This document shows positions 15,133 through 22,091 of a DNA stretch of 22,091 bases, piece by piece (position 1 is the first letter of the stretch; the number at the start of each line of letters is the position of its first letter). Under the pieces are notes generated by a model, which was not told where the DNA came from, did not search any database, and worked only from the letters and a program-made list of their open reading frames with translations. The DNA comes from JAFGPJ01 sp964439135. GTDB lineage: Bacteria; Planctomycetota; Phycisphaerae; Sedimentisphaerales; Anaerobacaceae. The translations under genes were made by a program, and so were the position numbers. The stretch is taken from assembly GCA_964439135.1 (NCBI GenBank), contig CAYTNN010000058.1, forward strand, positions 1 to 22,091. The letters are read 5' to 3'.

Positions 15133-15938
15133 AAAACCCGTCCCTTGTTGTGCATGCGGGCCCACGTCATCGGGAACGGGGGCCGCTGGTAGCAGTCGCC
15201 CTCCATTCCTTCGTTGTCCTCGATAAGGATCACGTGCAGGTCTTTGGCGAAGTTCTTCAGAGTGTACCACTCTTCTTTCAGCGAGACGTTTTTACCGAAT
15301 TCTTTGACTCCCGGGAACTTCGGCGAGGCCGCGCGTATCGTCGCGTTCTGCTGGGCGCCGTGGACGATAAACTCGCCGCCAACCATGGCGATGTAGGGAT
15401 CCACCTCTGTCTGATTTTGATTGCCGGGGCCCTTGGAATGGAACGAGTCGGTGGCGGAGTGAAAGCCGACAAAGCCTTTGCCGGCGGCAATCGTTCGCAG
15501 GAGCTTCTCCTTGCCTGCGGGTGTCATGGGTGGCGTTTGCTGTTTGTTCGGCTCGGTCAGAACCCCGCTTGTATAGAAGGCGATAGCATCGTACTGGTCG
15601 AGGTCGCCGTCGAACACCCGGCCGTCTTTTGTCGAGACCACATCGAAGCCGTGCTTGTTGCCCAGCTCGGTGAGGATTCTCTCCGAAATACTTGGCTTAC
15701 CGTCCTTGCGTTTTACGGCGTCATGCTCGTAGCTGGCCGAGCGTGAAAAGTAGAGGACCTTCTGTTTCTTCTGCTCGGCGGCGGCGACCCAGTGCAATGG
15801 AAACGCCGAAGCTCCGATCACCGCAGCGCCGGTTGACGCCAGCATATTTCTACGGTTCATTCTGTTTTTGCTGTAATTCAGACCTGGCGTAGAGGCTATT
15901 GCCTGTCTTACGCCCGAAGATTGTAATTTATTCGACAT
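14976..15938 (-). CDS. Tat-exported ThuA-like domain protein
   Basis: A ThuA-like protein (trehalose-utilisation family, a class I glutamine-amidotransferase-like flavodoxin fold) of about 320 residues. ThuA homologues are linked with sugar oxidation, and bacterial secreted members are of unproven activity. After a 26-residue n-region, MNRRNMLASTGAAVIG gives a twin-arginine-type signal, followed by KVLYFSRSASYEHDAV, LDQYDAIAFYTSG, GKGFVGFHSATDSFHSKGPG, VGGEFIVHGAQQNATI, and GRVFYTSFGHRDDIWTNPGVQGIIAGGLAWAM, all family blocks. Start ATG 15938 is preferred for GGAGG at 15955-15951 (12 nt spacing). ATG 15860 directly before the RR motif is possible. Its 3' end overlaps the SGNH gene by 157 nt. 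It lies 154 bp downstream of the second ACT gene and may not belong to that operon. Confidence 0.86.
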   Translation of the reverse strand: MSNKLQSSGVRQAIASTPGLNYSKNRMNRRNMLASTGAAVIGASAFPLHWVAAAEQKKQKVLYFSRSASYEHDAVKRKDGKPSISERILTELGNKHGFDVVSTKDGRVFDGDLDQYDAIAFYTSGVLTEPNKQQTPPMTPAGKEKLLRTIAAGKGFVGFHSATDSFHSKGPGNQNQTEVDPYIAMVGGEFIVHGAQQNATIRAASPKFPGVKEFGKNVSLKEEWYTLKNFAKDLHVILIEDNEGMEGDCYQRPPFPMTWARMHNKGRVFYTSFGHRDDIWTNPGVQGIIAGGLAWAMRNVNVNVTPNIDKVTPKAGQLKY

Positions 15939-16091
15939 CGCTGTTATTAACCTCCAAATCTTTATATTGCTTTGACGTTTTCCTTTTTTGTGACAAGATA
16001 ACGATTGCGGATATACGGAACGGCAAGACGGCATCATCCGCGATCTATTTACTCTCTCCCGGCCGGGCGGCTTGTCAATCAGTTGCTGCTG

Positions 16092-16526
16092 TCAGAGCTT
16101 GTACAGTTCCTCGTCTTCAAGCACGCTGAAGCCGGCTGATGTCACGATATCCTCGGCGTTCGTCCCAGCGAGGTTCTCTATTTCAAGGCAGCACACGCCC
16201 TTGTTGTGCGGCTGCAGAACGAAGCCGTAAGCGTCAATGATATTAATGTCGTGGTCGGCCAAAGCTGTTGTAAGCTTGTGAAAATTGCCGGGCTGGTCCG
16301 GCACGTAAATAGCGAGTATGTCCTTTAGAGCGCACGCGCAACCCAGGTCCGCAAGGGCCAAATAGGCTTCGCTCGGCTTATTGACGAGCAGCTTCAAGAG
16401 ACCATACTCACCTTTGTCCTGAATTGTAAAGGCCCTGATGTCGATATTGCTTTTGAGCAGATTTTCCGAAATCGACTTGAGCCTTCCCGCTCTGTTATCG
16501 ACAAAAATATTAAGTTGTTTTGCCAT
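16092..16526 (-). CDS. Tandem ACT-domain protein (second of two)
   Basis: A 144-residue protein with two ACT domains: the first from MAKQLNIFVDNRAGRLKSIS to about 66, with GRL and DIRAFTI, and the second from DILAIYVPDQPGNFHKLTTA to the C-terminus, with NIIDAYGF. ACT domains bind amino acids and control enzymes, and proteins made only of two ACTs are found next to phenylacetate-CoA ligases. ATG 16526 is chosen over a longer frame because AGGGGA lies 7 nt before it and because the longer frame overlaps the ligase stop. It follows the paaK gene by 10 bp. It likely acts as an aromatic amino acid sensor for that ligase, by inference from context. Compared with the first ACT gene it is clearly diverged. 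Confidence 0.86.
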   Translation of the reverse strand: MAKQLNIFVDNRAGRLKSISENLLKSNIDIRAFTIQDKGEYGLLKLLVNKPSEAYLALADLGCACALKDILAIYVPDQPGNFHKLTTALADHDINIIDAYGFVLQPHNKGVCCLEIENLAGTNAEDIVTSAGFSVLEDEELYKL

Positions 16527-16536
16527 ATTCGGTCCC

Positions 16537-17847
16537 CTACATTTTCGGCCTTTGATCCACCACACGTTGGGCTTTGCCCTCGGAGATCGGCAGCGCGCCG
16601 GGCTCGTGCAGCTCTATGACGGCGTTAATCACAATCGACGAGCGAAGCTCTTCTTTGATCTTGTTCTTAAGCGCATCGAGCTGTGAGGCTTCACCCAGGA
16701 ACATCTTCGGGTAAATCTCTACTTTCACGATGAGCCTGTCCAGCGATCCCTTCTTATTGACGTAAATCTGGTAGTTCGTCCCCACCTCCGGGATCTGCAT
16801 TAATATCTCTTCAATCTGGGAAGGAAACACGTTGACGCCGTTAATGATGAGCATGTCGTCGGTTCTGCCCAGAATGCGTGACAGGCGGCGATGCGTTCTG
16901 CCGCATTCGCACTTGCCCGGGTGCAAAAACGCCAGATCACGCGTCCTGTATCTGAGAATCGGTGTCGCGTGACGTATGAGATTCGTTAAAACGACCTCCC
17001 CTTCCTGGCCGTCCTCAAGCACCTCGCCGGTCTTGGGATCGATGATTTCCACGATGTAAGCATCTTCCCATACGTGCATGTCCTTTTTGTAAACGCACTC
17101 GAAAGCGACGCCGGGGCCGTTAAGTTCGCTCAGGCCGTAGGAGTTGTACGCATCGATATTCAGAAGCTCCTGGATCTTGAGGCGCGTGTTTTCCGAGTGC
17201 GGCTCGGCGCCGACAAAGGCCTTTTTGATCGCGAGCTCATCCCTGCTTATGCCGACATCGCCGAGCTTGGAATGAATGTGAAGCAGATAGCTCGGCGTTA
17301 TGTGAAGGACGGTGGTATGGAAATCTTTCATGACCTTAATCTGACGCTTGGTATTTCCCCCGCCGATCGGGATGATTGTCATTCCGACCGCCTCGGCGCC
17401 GTAATGCAAGCCCAGGCCGCCCGTGAAGAGGCCATAAGTCATCATATTCTGGAAGACGTCTTTGCTTGTCGCGCCCGTCGAGACAATGCACCTGGCAACC
17501 AGATCCGTCCAGTTTTTAACGTCCTGACTGGAAAAGTATATCACGGTAGGTATGCCTGTAGTGCCGCTGGACGAATGGATTCTTACGACCTGCTCCATAT
17601 CCACGGACATCATTCCCGTTGGAAAGCTCTTTCGCAAATCGTCCTTGGTCGTGAACGGGATTCGGTGTAAATCGTCGAGGCTCTTTATGTCATCACCCGA
17701 GGAGATTCCAGCCTCGCCGAGCAATCGCTTATAGAACGGGCTTCGAAGAGCAGAGGAAAGCATTTTTCCGAGACGTTCGAGTTGAATCTTCTCGATAGTA
17801 GCCCTGTCGGCCGTCTCGATTTCTTTATTCCAATAAGGTATATCCAT
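16537..17847 (-). CDS. paaK: Phenylacetate-CoA ligase family protein (first PaaK paralogue by position)
   Basis: AMP-forming aryl-CoA ligase: aryl acetate + ATP + CoA gives aryl-acetyl-CoA + AMP + PPi, or the reverse under fermentation. The 436-residue length is normal. The P-loop is HSSSGTTGIPTV (91-102), followed by TYGLFTGGLGLHYG (137-150), YNSYGLSELNGPG (234-246), a RYRTRDLAFLHPGKCECGRTH stretch (299-319) with the family CxCGRT, and the C-terminal domain from GRTDDMLIINGVNVFPSQIE. EGKAQRVVDQR near the end holds the likely catalytic Lys. It is paired with an ACT gene 10 bp downstream. A second, diverged copy lies upstream in the same operon. The substrate among phenyl-, hydroxyphenyl- and indole-acetate cannot be told. 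Confidence 0.9.
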   Translation of the reverse strand: MDIPYWNKEIETADRATIEKIQLERLGKMLSSALRSPFYKRLLGEAGISSGDDIKSLDDLHRIPFTTKDDLRKSFPTGMMSVDMEQVVRIHSSSGTTGIPTVIYFSSQDVKNWTDLVARCIVSTGATSKDVFQNMMTYGLFTGGLGLHYGAEAVGMTIIPIGGGNTKRQIKVMKDFHTTVLHITPSYLLHIHSKLGDVGISRDELAIKKAFVGAEPHSENTRLKIQELLNIDAYNSYGLSELNGPGVAFECVYKKDMHVWEDAYIVEIIDPKTGEVLEDGQEGEVVLTNLIRHATPILRYRTRDLAFLHPGKCECGRTHRRLSRILGRTDDMLIINGVNVFPSQIEEILMQIPEVGTNYQIYVNKKGSLDRLIVKVEIYPKMFLGEASQLDALKNKIKEELRSSIVINAVIELHEPGALPISEGKAQRVVDQRPKM

Positions 17848-17928
17848 TTGTTGCTCTTGAAATAAGGTTTGCAGGATTCGTTAAATCCAGCGTGTGTTAC
17901 ATTGTAAACTCTTATGCAAAAGCCCGCC

Positions 17929-18360
17929 CTACAGGCCTTCGATTTCTTTTTCCGTAACCACCTTGATGCTGTTCTTTGCAAGAATCTGCTGAGCTAAATC
18001 CGTATCCGCAAATCTGAAGACCAGGAGGGCTTTGTCACTGAATTTCTCTACAAAGCCGTACATGTATTCGATATTTACGTCGTTGTCCGCAAAGACCTTC
18101 AGCACGGAGGCCAGCCCGCCGGGTTTGTCGCCTACTTCCACCGCGACGACATGGGTCAGGTTAGCGACAAAACCGTTGTCCTTCAGAAGTTTAACGGCCA
18201 CATCCGACTTATCGACCACAATCCGCAGGACTCCGAAACTTTCCGTCTCGGCAATCGTCAGGGCACGGATGTTTATCTCGTTGTCACCAAGAAGAGAACA
18301 TACGTCAAAAAGCCTGCCTTTTCTGTTCTCCAGGAATACTGAAATCTGAGTTATCTTCAT
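17929..18360 (-). CDS. Tandem ACT-domain protein (first of two)
   Basis: A 143-residue protein with two ACT domains: MKITQISVFLENRKGRLFDV to about 66 (GRL, NIRALTIAETESFGVLRI) and HVVAVEVGDKPGGLASVLKV to the end (NIEYMYGFVEKFSDKALL). It is a diverged copy of the other ACT gene of this cluster with the same architecture. The ribosome site AAGGTGA lies just before ATG 18360. It starts 11 bp after the upstream ligase gene and is 81 bp before the next one, so the operon reads ligase-ACT-ligase-ACT. It probably binds an aromatic amino acid and modulates its partner ligase, by inference. Confidence 0.88.
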   Translation of the reverse strand: MKITQISVFLENRKGRLFDVCSLLGDNEINIRALTIAETESFGVLRIVVDKSDVAVKLLKDNGFVANLTHVVAVEVGDKPGGLASVLKVFADNDVNIEYMYGFVEKFSDKALLVFRFADTDLAQQILAKNSIKVVTEKEIEGL

Positions 18361-18371
18361 AATGTCACCTT

Positions 18372-19673
18372 CTACAATGTCCTTTTGTCGACAATTCTCT
18401 TGGATTTACCCATGCTTCTCTCTATTGTTTTCGGCTCGACAAGCGTCACCTTTACGCCGATAGAAAGCACCGCTCCTATTTCCTTCCTGATCTTATCCTG
18501 AAGCTCTTTAAGTTCTTTGATTTCGTCGGAGAAAATTTTCTCCTCGACCTCGACAAGAACCTCAACTTCGTCAAGTTTATGGGCTTTTCTGTCAACCACG
18601 ATTTGATAATAAGGTTGTGTTCCCTCGATACCGACGAGAACATGTTCGATCTGTGACGGAAAGACGTTTATGCCTCTTACGACAATCATATCGTCCGTTC
18701 TGCCTTTTATCTTGCTGATTCTGGGGCTCGTCCGGCCGCAACGGCATTTTTCGTAATTGATGCTGACGATATCGCGTGTCCGATACCTGATCAGGGGAAT
18801 TGCCTGCTTTGTCAACGTGGTGATAACAAGCTCGCCGTCTTCGCCATCGGCGACGTCTTCGCCGGTATCGGGATTAATAATCTCCGGATAAAAAACATCG
18901 CTGAAGATGTGAAGCCCGTCTTTGTGGGGACATTCCTGCGCAACACCCGGGCCGATAATTTCCGAAAGCCCGTATACGTCCGTTGCAAGCATATTCCAGA
19001 TTTCTTCGATTTCCCGCCGGATAGAATTGCTCCAGGGCTCGGCCCCGAAAATACCGATCTTCCAGTTGCCCTTGGCCGGATCGATGCCTATGTCCCTCGC
19101 CTCTTCGGCCATGTAAAGGGCGTAGCTGGGAGTGCATGCGATAATACGCGGCTTGAATTCCTGCATAATTTTCAACTGCCGGGCGGTCTGGCCCGCCGAG
19201 GTCGGTATTATCCTCAATCCCATTTCCATGGCGCCGTAGTGGAATCCAAGACCGCCGGTAAACAATCCGTAGCCGTATGCGATTTGAATGGTGTCGCCGG
19301 GTTCGGCTCCGGCACAGCACATAGTTCTGGCCATAACATCCGACCACAGCTTCACATCATCCTTCGTGTAGCCGACCAAAGTCGGATTGCCTGTGGTGCC
19401 GCTTGAGACGTGTATTTCGCGTACTTCGCTTTGGCCGGTTGAAAACAGACCATAGGGATAGTGGTCCCGCATATCAACCTTCGTCGTAAAGGGCAGCTTT
19501 TTGATATCGTCGATACTCTTTACGTCTTCCGGCTTGACGCCCGCGTCGTCAATCTTCTTCTTATAAACCGGGCAGTTGTTGTAGATATAAGCTGTGAGTT
19601 TCCTCAGGTAATCCGATTGCAGATTTTTCAGGTCTGCGGGATCCGCACATTCGACTTGTTCTTTCCAAATCAT
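18372..19673 (-). CDS. paaK: Phenylacetate-CoA ligase family protein (second paralogue by position)
   Basis: A second AMP-forming aryl-CoA ligase, 433 residues. Motifs: HVSSGTTGNPTLVG (88-101), AYGYGLFTGGLGFHYG (132-147), DVYGLSEIIGPGVAQEC (232-248), RYRTRDIVSINYEKCRCGRT (297-315), KGRTDDMIVVRGINVFPSQIE (323-343), and a C-terminal MGKSKRIVDKR with the likely catalytic Lys. It overlaps iorB by 4 nt (ATGA), so it is coupled to the oxidoreductase, and is the natural consumer of the aryl-acetyl-CoA made by IorAB. The two copies differ widely along their length, which suggests different substrates or partners and not a recent duplication. Confidence 0.91.
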   Translation of the reverse strand: MIWKEQVECADPADLKNLQSDYLRKLTAYIYNNCPVYKKKIDDAGVKPEDVKSIDDIKKLPFTTKVDMRDHYPYGLFSTGQSEVREIHVSSGTTGNPTLVGYTKDDVKLWSDVMARTMCCAGAEPGDTIQIAYGYGLFTGGLGFHYGAMEMGLRIIPTSAGQTARQLKIMQEFKPRIIACTPSYALYMAEEARDIGIDPAKGNWKIGIFGAEPWSNSIRREIEEIWNMLATDVYGLSEIIGPGVAQECPHKDGLHIFSDVFYPEIINPDTGEDVADGEDGELVITTLTKQAIPLIRYRTRDIVSINYEKCRCGRTSPRISKIKGRTDDMIVVRGINVFPSQIEHVLVGIEGTQPYYQIVVDRKAHKLDEVEVLVEVEEKIFSDEIKELKELQDKIRKEIGAVLSIGVKVTLVEPKTIERSMGKSKRIVDKRTL

Positions 19674-20146
19674 GATTGACCCATTTCCCTTCCTTTAAGA
19701 AAGACTCCCTTGTTTTCCTCAACAATCTTTTTCTTAAATACAGTCTCCATGGCCTTCATCCATGAATCCGTACTAACAGGCAGGCTCGCGGAAAGTACGC
19801 CCACCAGAAAAGTATTCAGATGCTTTGGGTTCTCAATCACGGCCTTGGCCTTATCGAGATAACCTATCAGATCTTTGCCGCCCGGCTTTAGAAACGCTTT
19901 CAGCCGTTCATGCTCTTCGATATGGAAACACACGAGGCAATCGGCGCCCCCGATGACAATCAGAGGTGAGTAAACCTGCTTTCCGAACCGAACGTGTGAC
20001 TCCACCGAACCGCCTCGCTGAGCCATGCCGTGAACCTCAGATTTCTTGACATGGAATCCGTCAAACATCGCCGCCCAACTGCATATCTCGGATGCCTTAA
20101 GAATTCCCTGCCCCCCTACTCCCCCGAATGTAATGTTGTAGACCAT
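19670..20146 (-). CDS. iorB: Indolepyruvate:ferredoxin oxidoreductase beta subunit
   Basis: Gamma-type domain subunit of the thiamine-dependent 2-oxoacid oxidoreductase that converts aryl pyruvates plus CoA to aryl-acetyl-CoA and CO2, reducing ferredoxin. It begins MVYNITFGGVGGQGILKASE, the GGVGGQG signature of the POR gamma domain, and has EVHGMAQRGGSVESHVRFG (about 40-59) and DCLVCFHIEEHERLKAFLKPGG. The length of about 158 is slightly short of the usual 190 but complete in motifs. ATG 20146 is chosen, since GGAG precedes it. A GTG at 20155 in frame is a possible longer start. It lies 24 bp after iorA and its stop overlaps the ligase start. Confidence 0.92.
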   Translation of the reverse strand: MVYNITFGGVGGQGILKASEICSWAAMFDGFHVKKSEVHGMAQRGGSVESHVRFGKQVYSPLIVIGGADCLVCFHIEEHERLKAFLKPGGKDLIGYLDKAKAVIENPKHLNTFLVGVLSASLPVSTDSWMKAMETVFKKKIVEENKGVFLKGREMGQS

Positions 20147-20170
20147 GTTCTCCACTGTCCTAACGCGAAA

Positions 20171-21700
20171 CTATCGTTTTAGTAGCTGGCACGGATGCCT
20201 CGAAATTATCACGGATAAGGCATCCTCTTTTATTCGTTTTTTGACAAGCTTTTCAAATTCAGCGTGATTCTTCGGATCCACGACATCCACATTGTCGGCC
20301 CCACAAGCCCTGCAGAGGTCTTCGAGAATCAGCTTCTTTGTGGGTTCATTTCGGATTGTCAGTCCCGTGGCCGGATGCTGCTGACCGCCTGTCATGGCTG
20401 TTGTCGAATTATCCAGTATGAAGATTATCCCCTTGGCCTTATTGTACACGGCGTTTATCAGGCCGGTGATGCCGGAGTGGATAAACGTCGAATCTCCCAC
20501 AACCCCGACTATTTTTGACTTGGGTACGGCTTTTCGCCACCCTTCATTGAAGGTCACTCCCGCACCCATGCAGATACACGAATGAAGTGCAGCAATCGGC
20601 GGCAGACACGCCAGGGTATAGCAGCCGATATCGCCTGCTACGAAGTAATCCAGCTTCCTAAGGATCGAAAACGTGTGTAAGTGCGGACAACCGGGGCACA
20701 TCCTCGGCTTGCGCTTGGCCGACTTCTTCTCGCGCTTGACCTTGCCCGCCACAATAGCCGGCATGGATTCGGGGGTTAGCTCGCCTATTCTGAAGGACGG
20801 ATCCTTCGCCGAGAATTTGATACCCAGCGTCTTGACATGCTCCTCAAGAAACGGATCGAGCTCTTCGACGACATACAACTTCTTGATACCTTTGGCGAAC
20901 TCCCTGATCTTGTCGTCACAGAATGGATAAGTCATGCCGAGCTTGAGGTAAGAAGCATCCGGATAATTTTCTTTCAGATACTGGTATGTTATACTCGAAG
21001 TGATAAAACCGACTTTTTTGTCGCCCTTCTCTATGCGGTTCAGCCTTGTTCTTTCAGAAAGGCTCTTTAGCTTTTTCAGTCTTTTCTCGACCAATATGTG
21101 CCGGGCGTACGCGTTTCCCGGCACCATTACGTACTTGCTTATTCTCTTTTCAAAGGCAGGCTGCTCGGGAACCTTTCTATCGCCGCAGGTCACATCCTCT
21201 TTGGTATGCGAAATTCTCGTGGTCATGCGCAGCAGCACGGGCGTGTCATACCGTTCGCTTATTTTGAAGGCTTCCTTGACGTACTCTTTGGCCTCACGTG
21301 GACTGGACGGCTCAAGCAAAGGAAGTTTTGCGTATATGCTTACCCATCGCGTGTCCTGTTCGTTCTGGGATGAATGCATGCCCGGATCGTCGCAGACAAT
21401 TACCACGAAGCCCGCCTGGATACCGGTGTACGAAGATGTCATCAGGGGGTCCATAGCTACGTTCAGCCCGACGTGCTTGCAGGCAAAAAGGCTGCGTACT
21501 CCGCCAACGGCGGCACCGAGAGCGACCTCAAAGGCCACTTTCTCATTTACCGACCATTGGACATCCAGGTCTTTGAATTTTGCCAGAGATTCAAGTATTT
21601 CAGTCGACGGGGTCCCCGGATATGCGCATGCAACCTGTAGTCCAGCTTCATAAGCACCGTAAGCCAATGCCTCATTGCCGGAAAGTAATAGCTTGTTCAT
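20171..21700 (-). CDS. iorA: Indolepyruvate:ferredoxin oxidoreductase alpha subunit, lacking the C-terminal ferredoxin module
   Basis: TPP-dependent catalytic subunit. Seen: LLSGNEALAYGAYEAGLQVACAYPGTPSTE (5-33), NEKVAFEVALGAAVGG (52-66), SSQNEQDTRW (110-119), KPRMCPGCPH (331-340), GDIGCYTLACLPP (357-368), and the TPP-binding stretch GDSTF near 402 with N431 and MTGGQQHPATG after it. At 509 residues the protein ends with IISRHPCQLLKR. IorA proteins are usually about 600 residues with two 4Fe-4S motifs at the end, and no such motif is present here or in the 24 bp before iorB. A separate ferredoxin may replace it. The start ATG 21700 has GAGGA 4 nt upstream. It opens the aryl pyruvate operon. 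Confidence 0.92.
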   Translation of the reverse strand: MNKLLLSGNEALAYGAYEAGLQVACAYPGTPSTEILESLAKFKDLDVQWSVNEKVAFEVALGAAVGGVRSLFACKHVGLNVAMDPLMTSSYTGIQAGFVVIVCDDPGMHSSQNEQDTRWVSIYAKLPLLEPSSPREAKEYVKEAFKISERYDTPVLLRMTTRISHTKEDVTCGDRKVPEQPAFEKRISKYVMVPGNAYARHILVEKRLKKLKSLSERTRLNRIEKGDKKVGFITSSITYQYLKENYPDASYLKLGMTYPFCDDKIREFAKGIKKLYVVEELDPFLEEHVKTLGIKFSAKDPSFRIGELTPESMPAIVAGKVKREKKSAKRKPRMCPGCPHLHTFSILRKLDYFVAGDIGCYTLACLPPIAALHSCICMGAGVTFNEGWRKAVPKSKIVGVVGDSTFIHSGITGLINAVYNKAKGIIFILDNSTTAMTGGQQHPATGLTIRNEPTKKLILEDLCRACGADNVDVVDPKNHAEFEKLVKKRIKEDALSVIISRHPCQLLKR

Positions 21701-21730
21701 ATGTCCTCATCTATGTATAGAGAAACAACC

Positions 21731-21758
21731 ATTATAATCATTTTTCCGGTTTTTGCAA
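21731..21758 (-). promoter_or_regulatory. Promoter of the ior-paaK-ACT operon
   Basis: Minus strand TTGCAA (21758-21753), 16-bp spacer, perfect TATAAT (21736-21731). It gives a leader of about 24 nt with GAGGA before iorA. It starts right after the terminator of the upstream gene. Confidence 0.6.
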
Positions 21759-21759
21759 T

Positions 21760-21797
21760 AAAAAAAGCCCGGCATTTAATTTTTTTGCTGGGCTTTT
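21760..21797 (-). terminator. Strong rho-independent terminator
   Basis: On the minus strand AAAAGCCCAGCA (21797-21786) pairs with TGCCGGGCTTTT (21774-21763), with one G-U pair, followed by a run of T. It closes the minus-strand gene entering from the right edge, and insulates the iorA promoter. Confidence 0.85.
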
Positions 21798-21821
21798 ACA
21801 CTTCAATTTTAAACAAACATT

Positions 21822-22091
21822 TTAAAAAGCATATTCAAGATCGAACCGGAAGAAGAATGCATCGTCCCGGCAGAGTTTTGTATAGTAGTTGTCCGGTACT
21901 AAATATTCTCCGAGCAGATGTCCCCATAACTGCTTGCTGAACCTGTATTTTGCCCAGCATGTAATCAACTGGCCGCGGAACTTGCTGTCGCCGGACAAGC
22001 GAGTAGAAGCCGCCATTGTCTGCTCGTCGGCCCAAAGCAAGTGGTAGTCCGTGCAGATTTGCCACTTCTTGTTCGGATTGAACTTATGCCC
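21822..22091 (-). CDS. C-terminus of a probable outer-membrane beta-barrel protein (partial)
   Basis: The frame runs in from the right edge, so only the last 89 residues are present and the start is outside the window. Residues read GHKFNPNKKWQICTDYHLLW at the edge and end FFFRFDLEYAF, with alternating aromatic and polar residues (GQLITCWAKYRF, KQLWGHLLGEYL), and a terminal Phe. That is the pattern of outer-membrane beta-barrel strands with a C-terminal aromatic for BAM recognition, as in alginate-export or porin-like families. The family is not certain from the tail alone. The stop TAA is at 21824-21822, followed 25 bp later by the strong terminator. Confidence 0.6.
   Translation of the reverse strand, partial: GHKFNPNKKWQICTDYHLLWADEQTMAASTRLSGDSKFRGQLITCWAKYRFSKQLWGHLLGEYLVPDNYYTKLCRDDAFFFRFDLEYAF

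Noticed and set aside
15114..15746. Plus-strand open frame of 210 codons
   Set aside because: Antisense shadow of the ThuA-like gene. No signal, no domain.
16050..16078. TTGACA on the minus strand upstream of the ThuA-like gene
   Set aside because: The -35 is perfect, but no acceptable -10 box lies at 16-18 bp.
21000..21653. Plus-strand open frame of 217 codons
   Set aside because: Antisense shadow of iorA with serine-rich random composition.
1..22091. tRNA genes, CRISPR arrays, insertion sequences, toxin-antitoxin or phage genes
   Set aside because: Looked for and not seen: no regular repeat arrays, transposase motifs, or cloverleaf sequences were recognised by eye. A tRNAscan or ISfinder search was not possible.

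Overview
The window looks like a chromosome fragment from an anaerobic planctomycete of the class Phycisphaerae (Sedimentisphaerales-like). This is inferred from gene content only. Indicators are a secreted protein with a GG-rich beta-strand repeat passenger and a C-terminal dockerin-like GDLNGDCLVNDAD motif, a paired TPR protein and FG-GAP/UnbV (CRTAC1) protein, a neutral ceramidase-family protein, ThuA and SGNH proteins, and an energy metabolism based on a group 3b-type [NiFe] hydrogenase and indolepyruvate:ferredoxin oxidoreductase. I saw no tRNA, rRNA, CRISPR array, transposase or integrase.

Layout. (1) 1-6889, plus strand: a membrane-anchored ceramidase-like protein; a secreted dockerin-like protein with a near-consensus promoter, a structured leader of about 176 nt and a strong terminator; a 443-bp gap rich in inverted repeats; then an exported TPR protein coupled by a 4-nt overlap to an exported FG-GAP/ASPIC-UnbV protein. 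(2) 7196-12082, minus strand: a CBS-domain protein followed by the four structural genes of a group 3b hydrogenase in the order hydB-hydG-hydD-hydA, ending with the maturation protease. Candidate promoters lie before the CBS gene and before hydB. (3) 12254-15132, plus strand: a frameshifted gene remnant, a Bcp-type peroxiredoxin, a DUF2156 protein, and an SGNH hydrolase whose reading frame runs 157 nt into the antisense of the next gene. (4) 14976-21700, minus strand: iorA-iorB-paaK-ACT-paaK-ACT, then a Tat-exported ThuA-like protein that may be separate from that operon. A clear promoter precedes iorA. The window ends inside a minus-strand gene that looks like an outer-membrane beta-barrel and is closed by a strong terminator.

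How the genes work together. IorAB would oxidatively decarboxylate aryl pyruvates from aromatic amino acids to aryl-acetyl-CoA, reducing ferredoxin. The two PaaK-type ligases would interconvert aryl acetate and aryl-acetyl-CoA, and the tandem-ACT proteins are plausible aromatic amino acid sensors for them. The hydrogenase would exchange electrons between NAD(P)H and H2 (or sulfur), disposing of or recovering fermentation electrons. The CBS protein may report adenylate status to that operon. The plus-strand genes are mostly exported and concern the cell surface.

The most unusual items are the structured leader of the dockerin-like gene, the purine-rich hairpin at 3689-3740, an IorA without its usual C-terminal ferredoxin module, the duplicated PaaK-ACT pair, the convergent overlap of the SGNH and ThuA genes, and a TATAAT box placed so that the TPR mRNA could be leaderless. 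I found no clear-cut new defence or mobile system.
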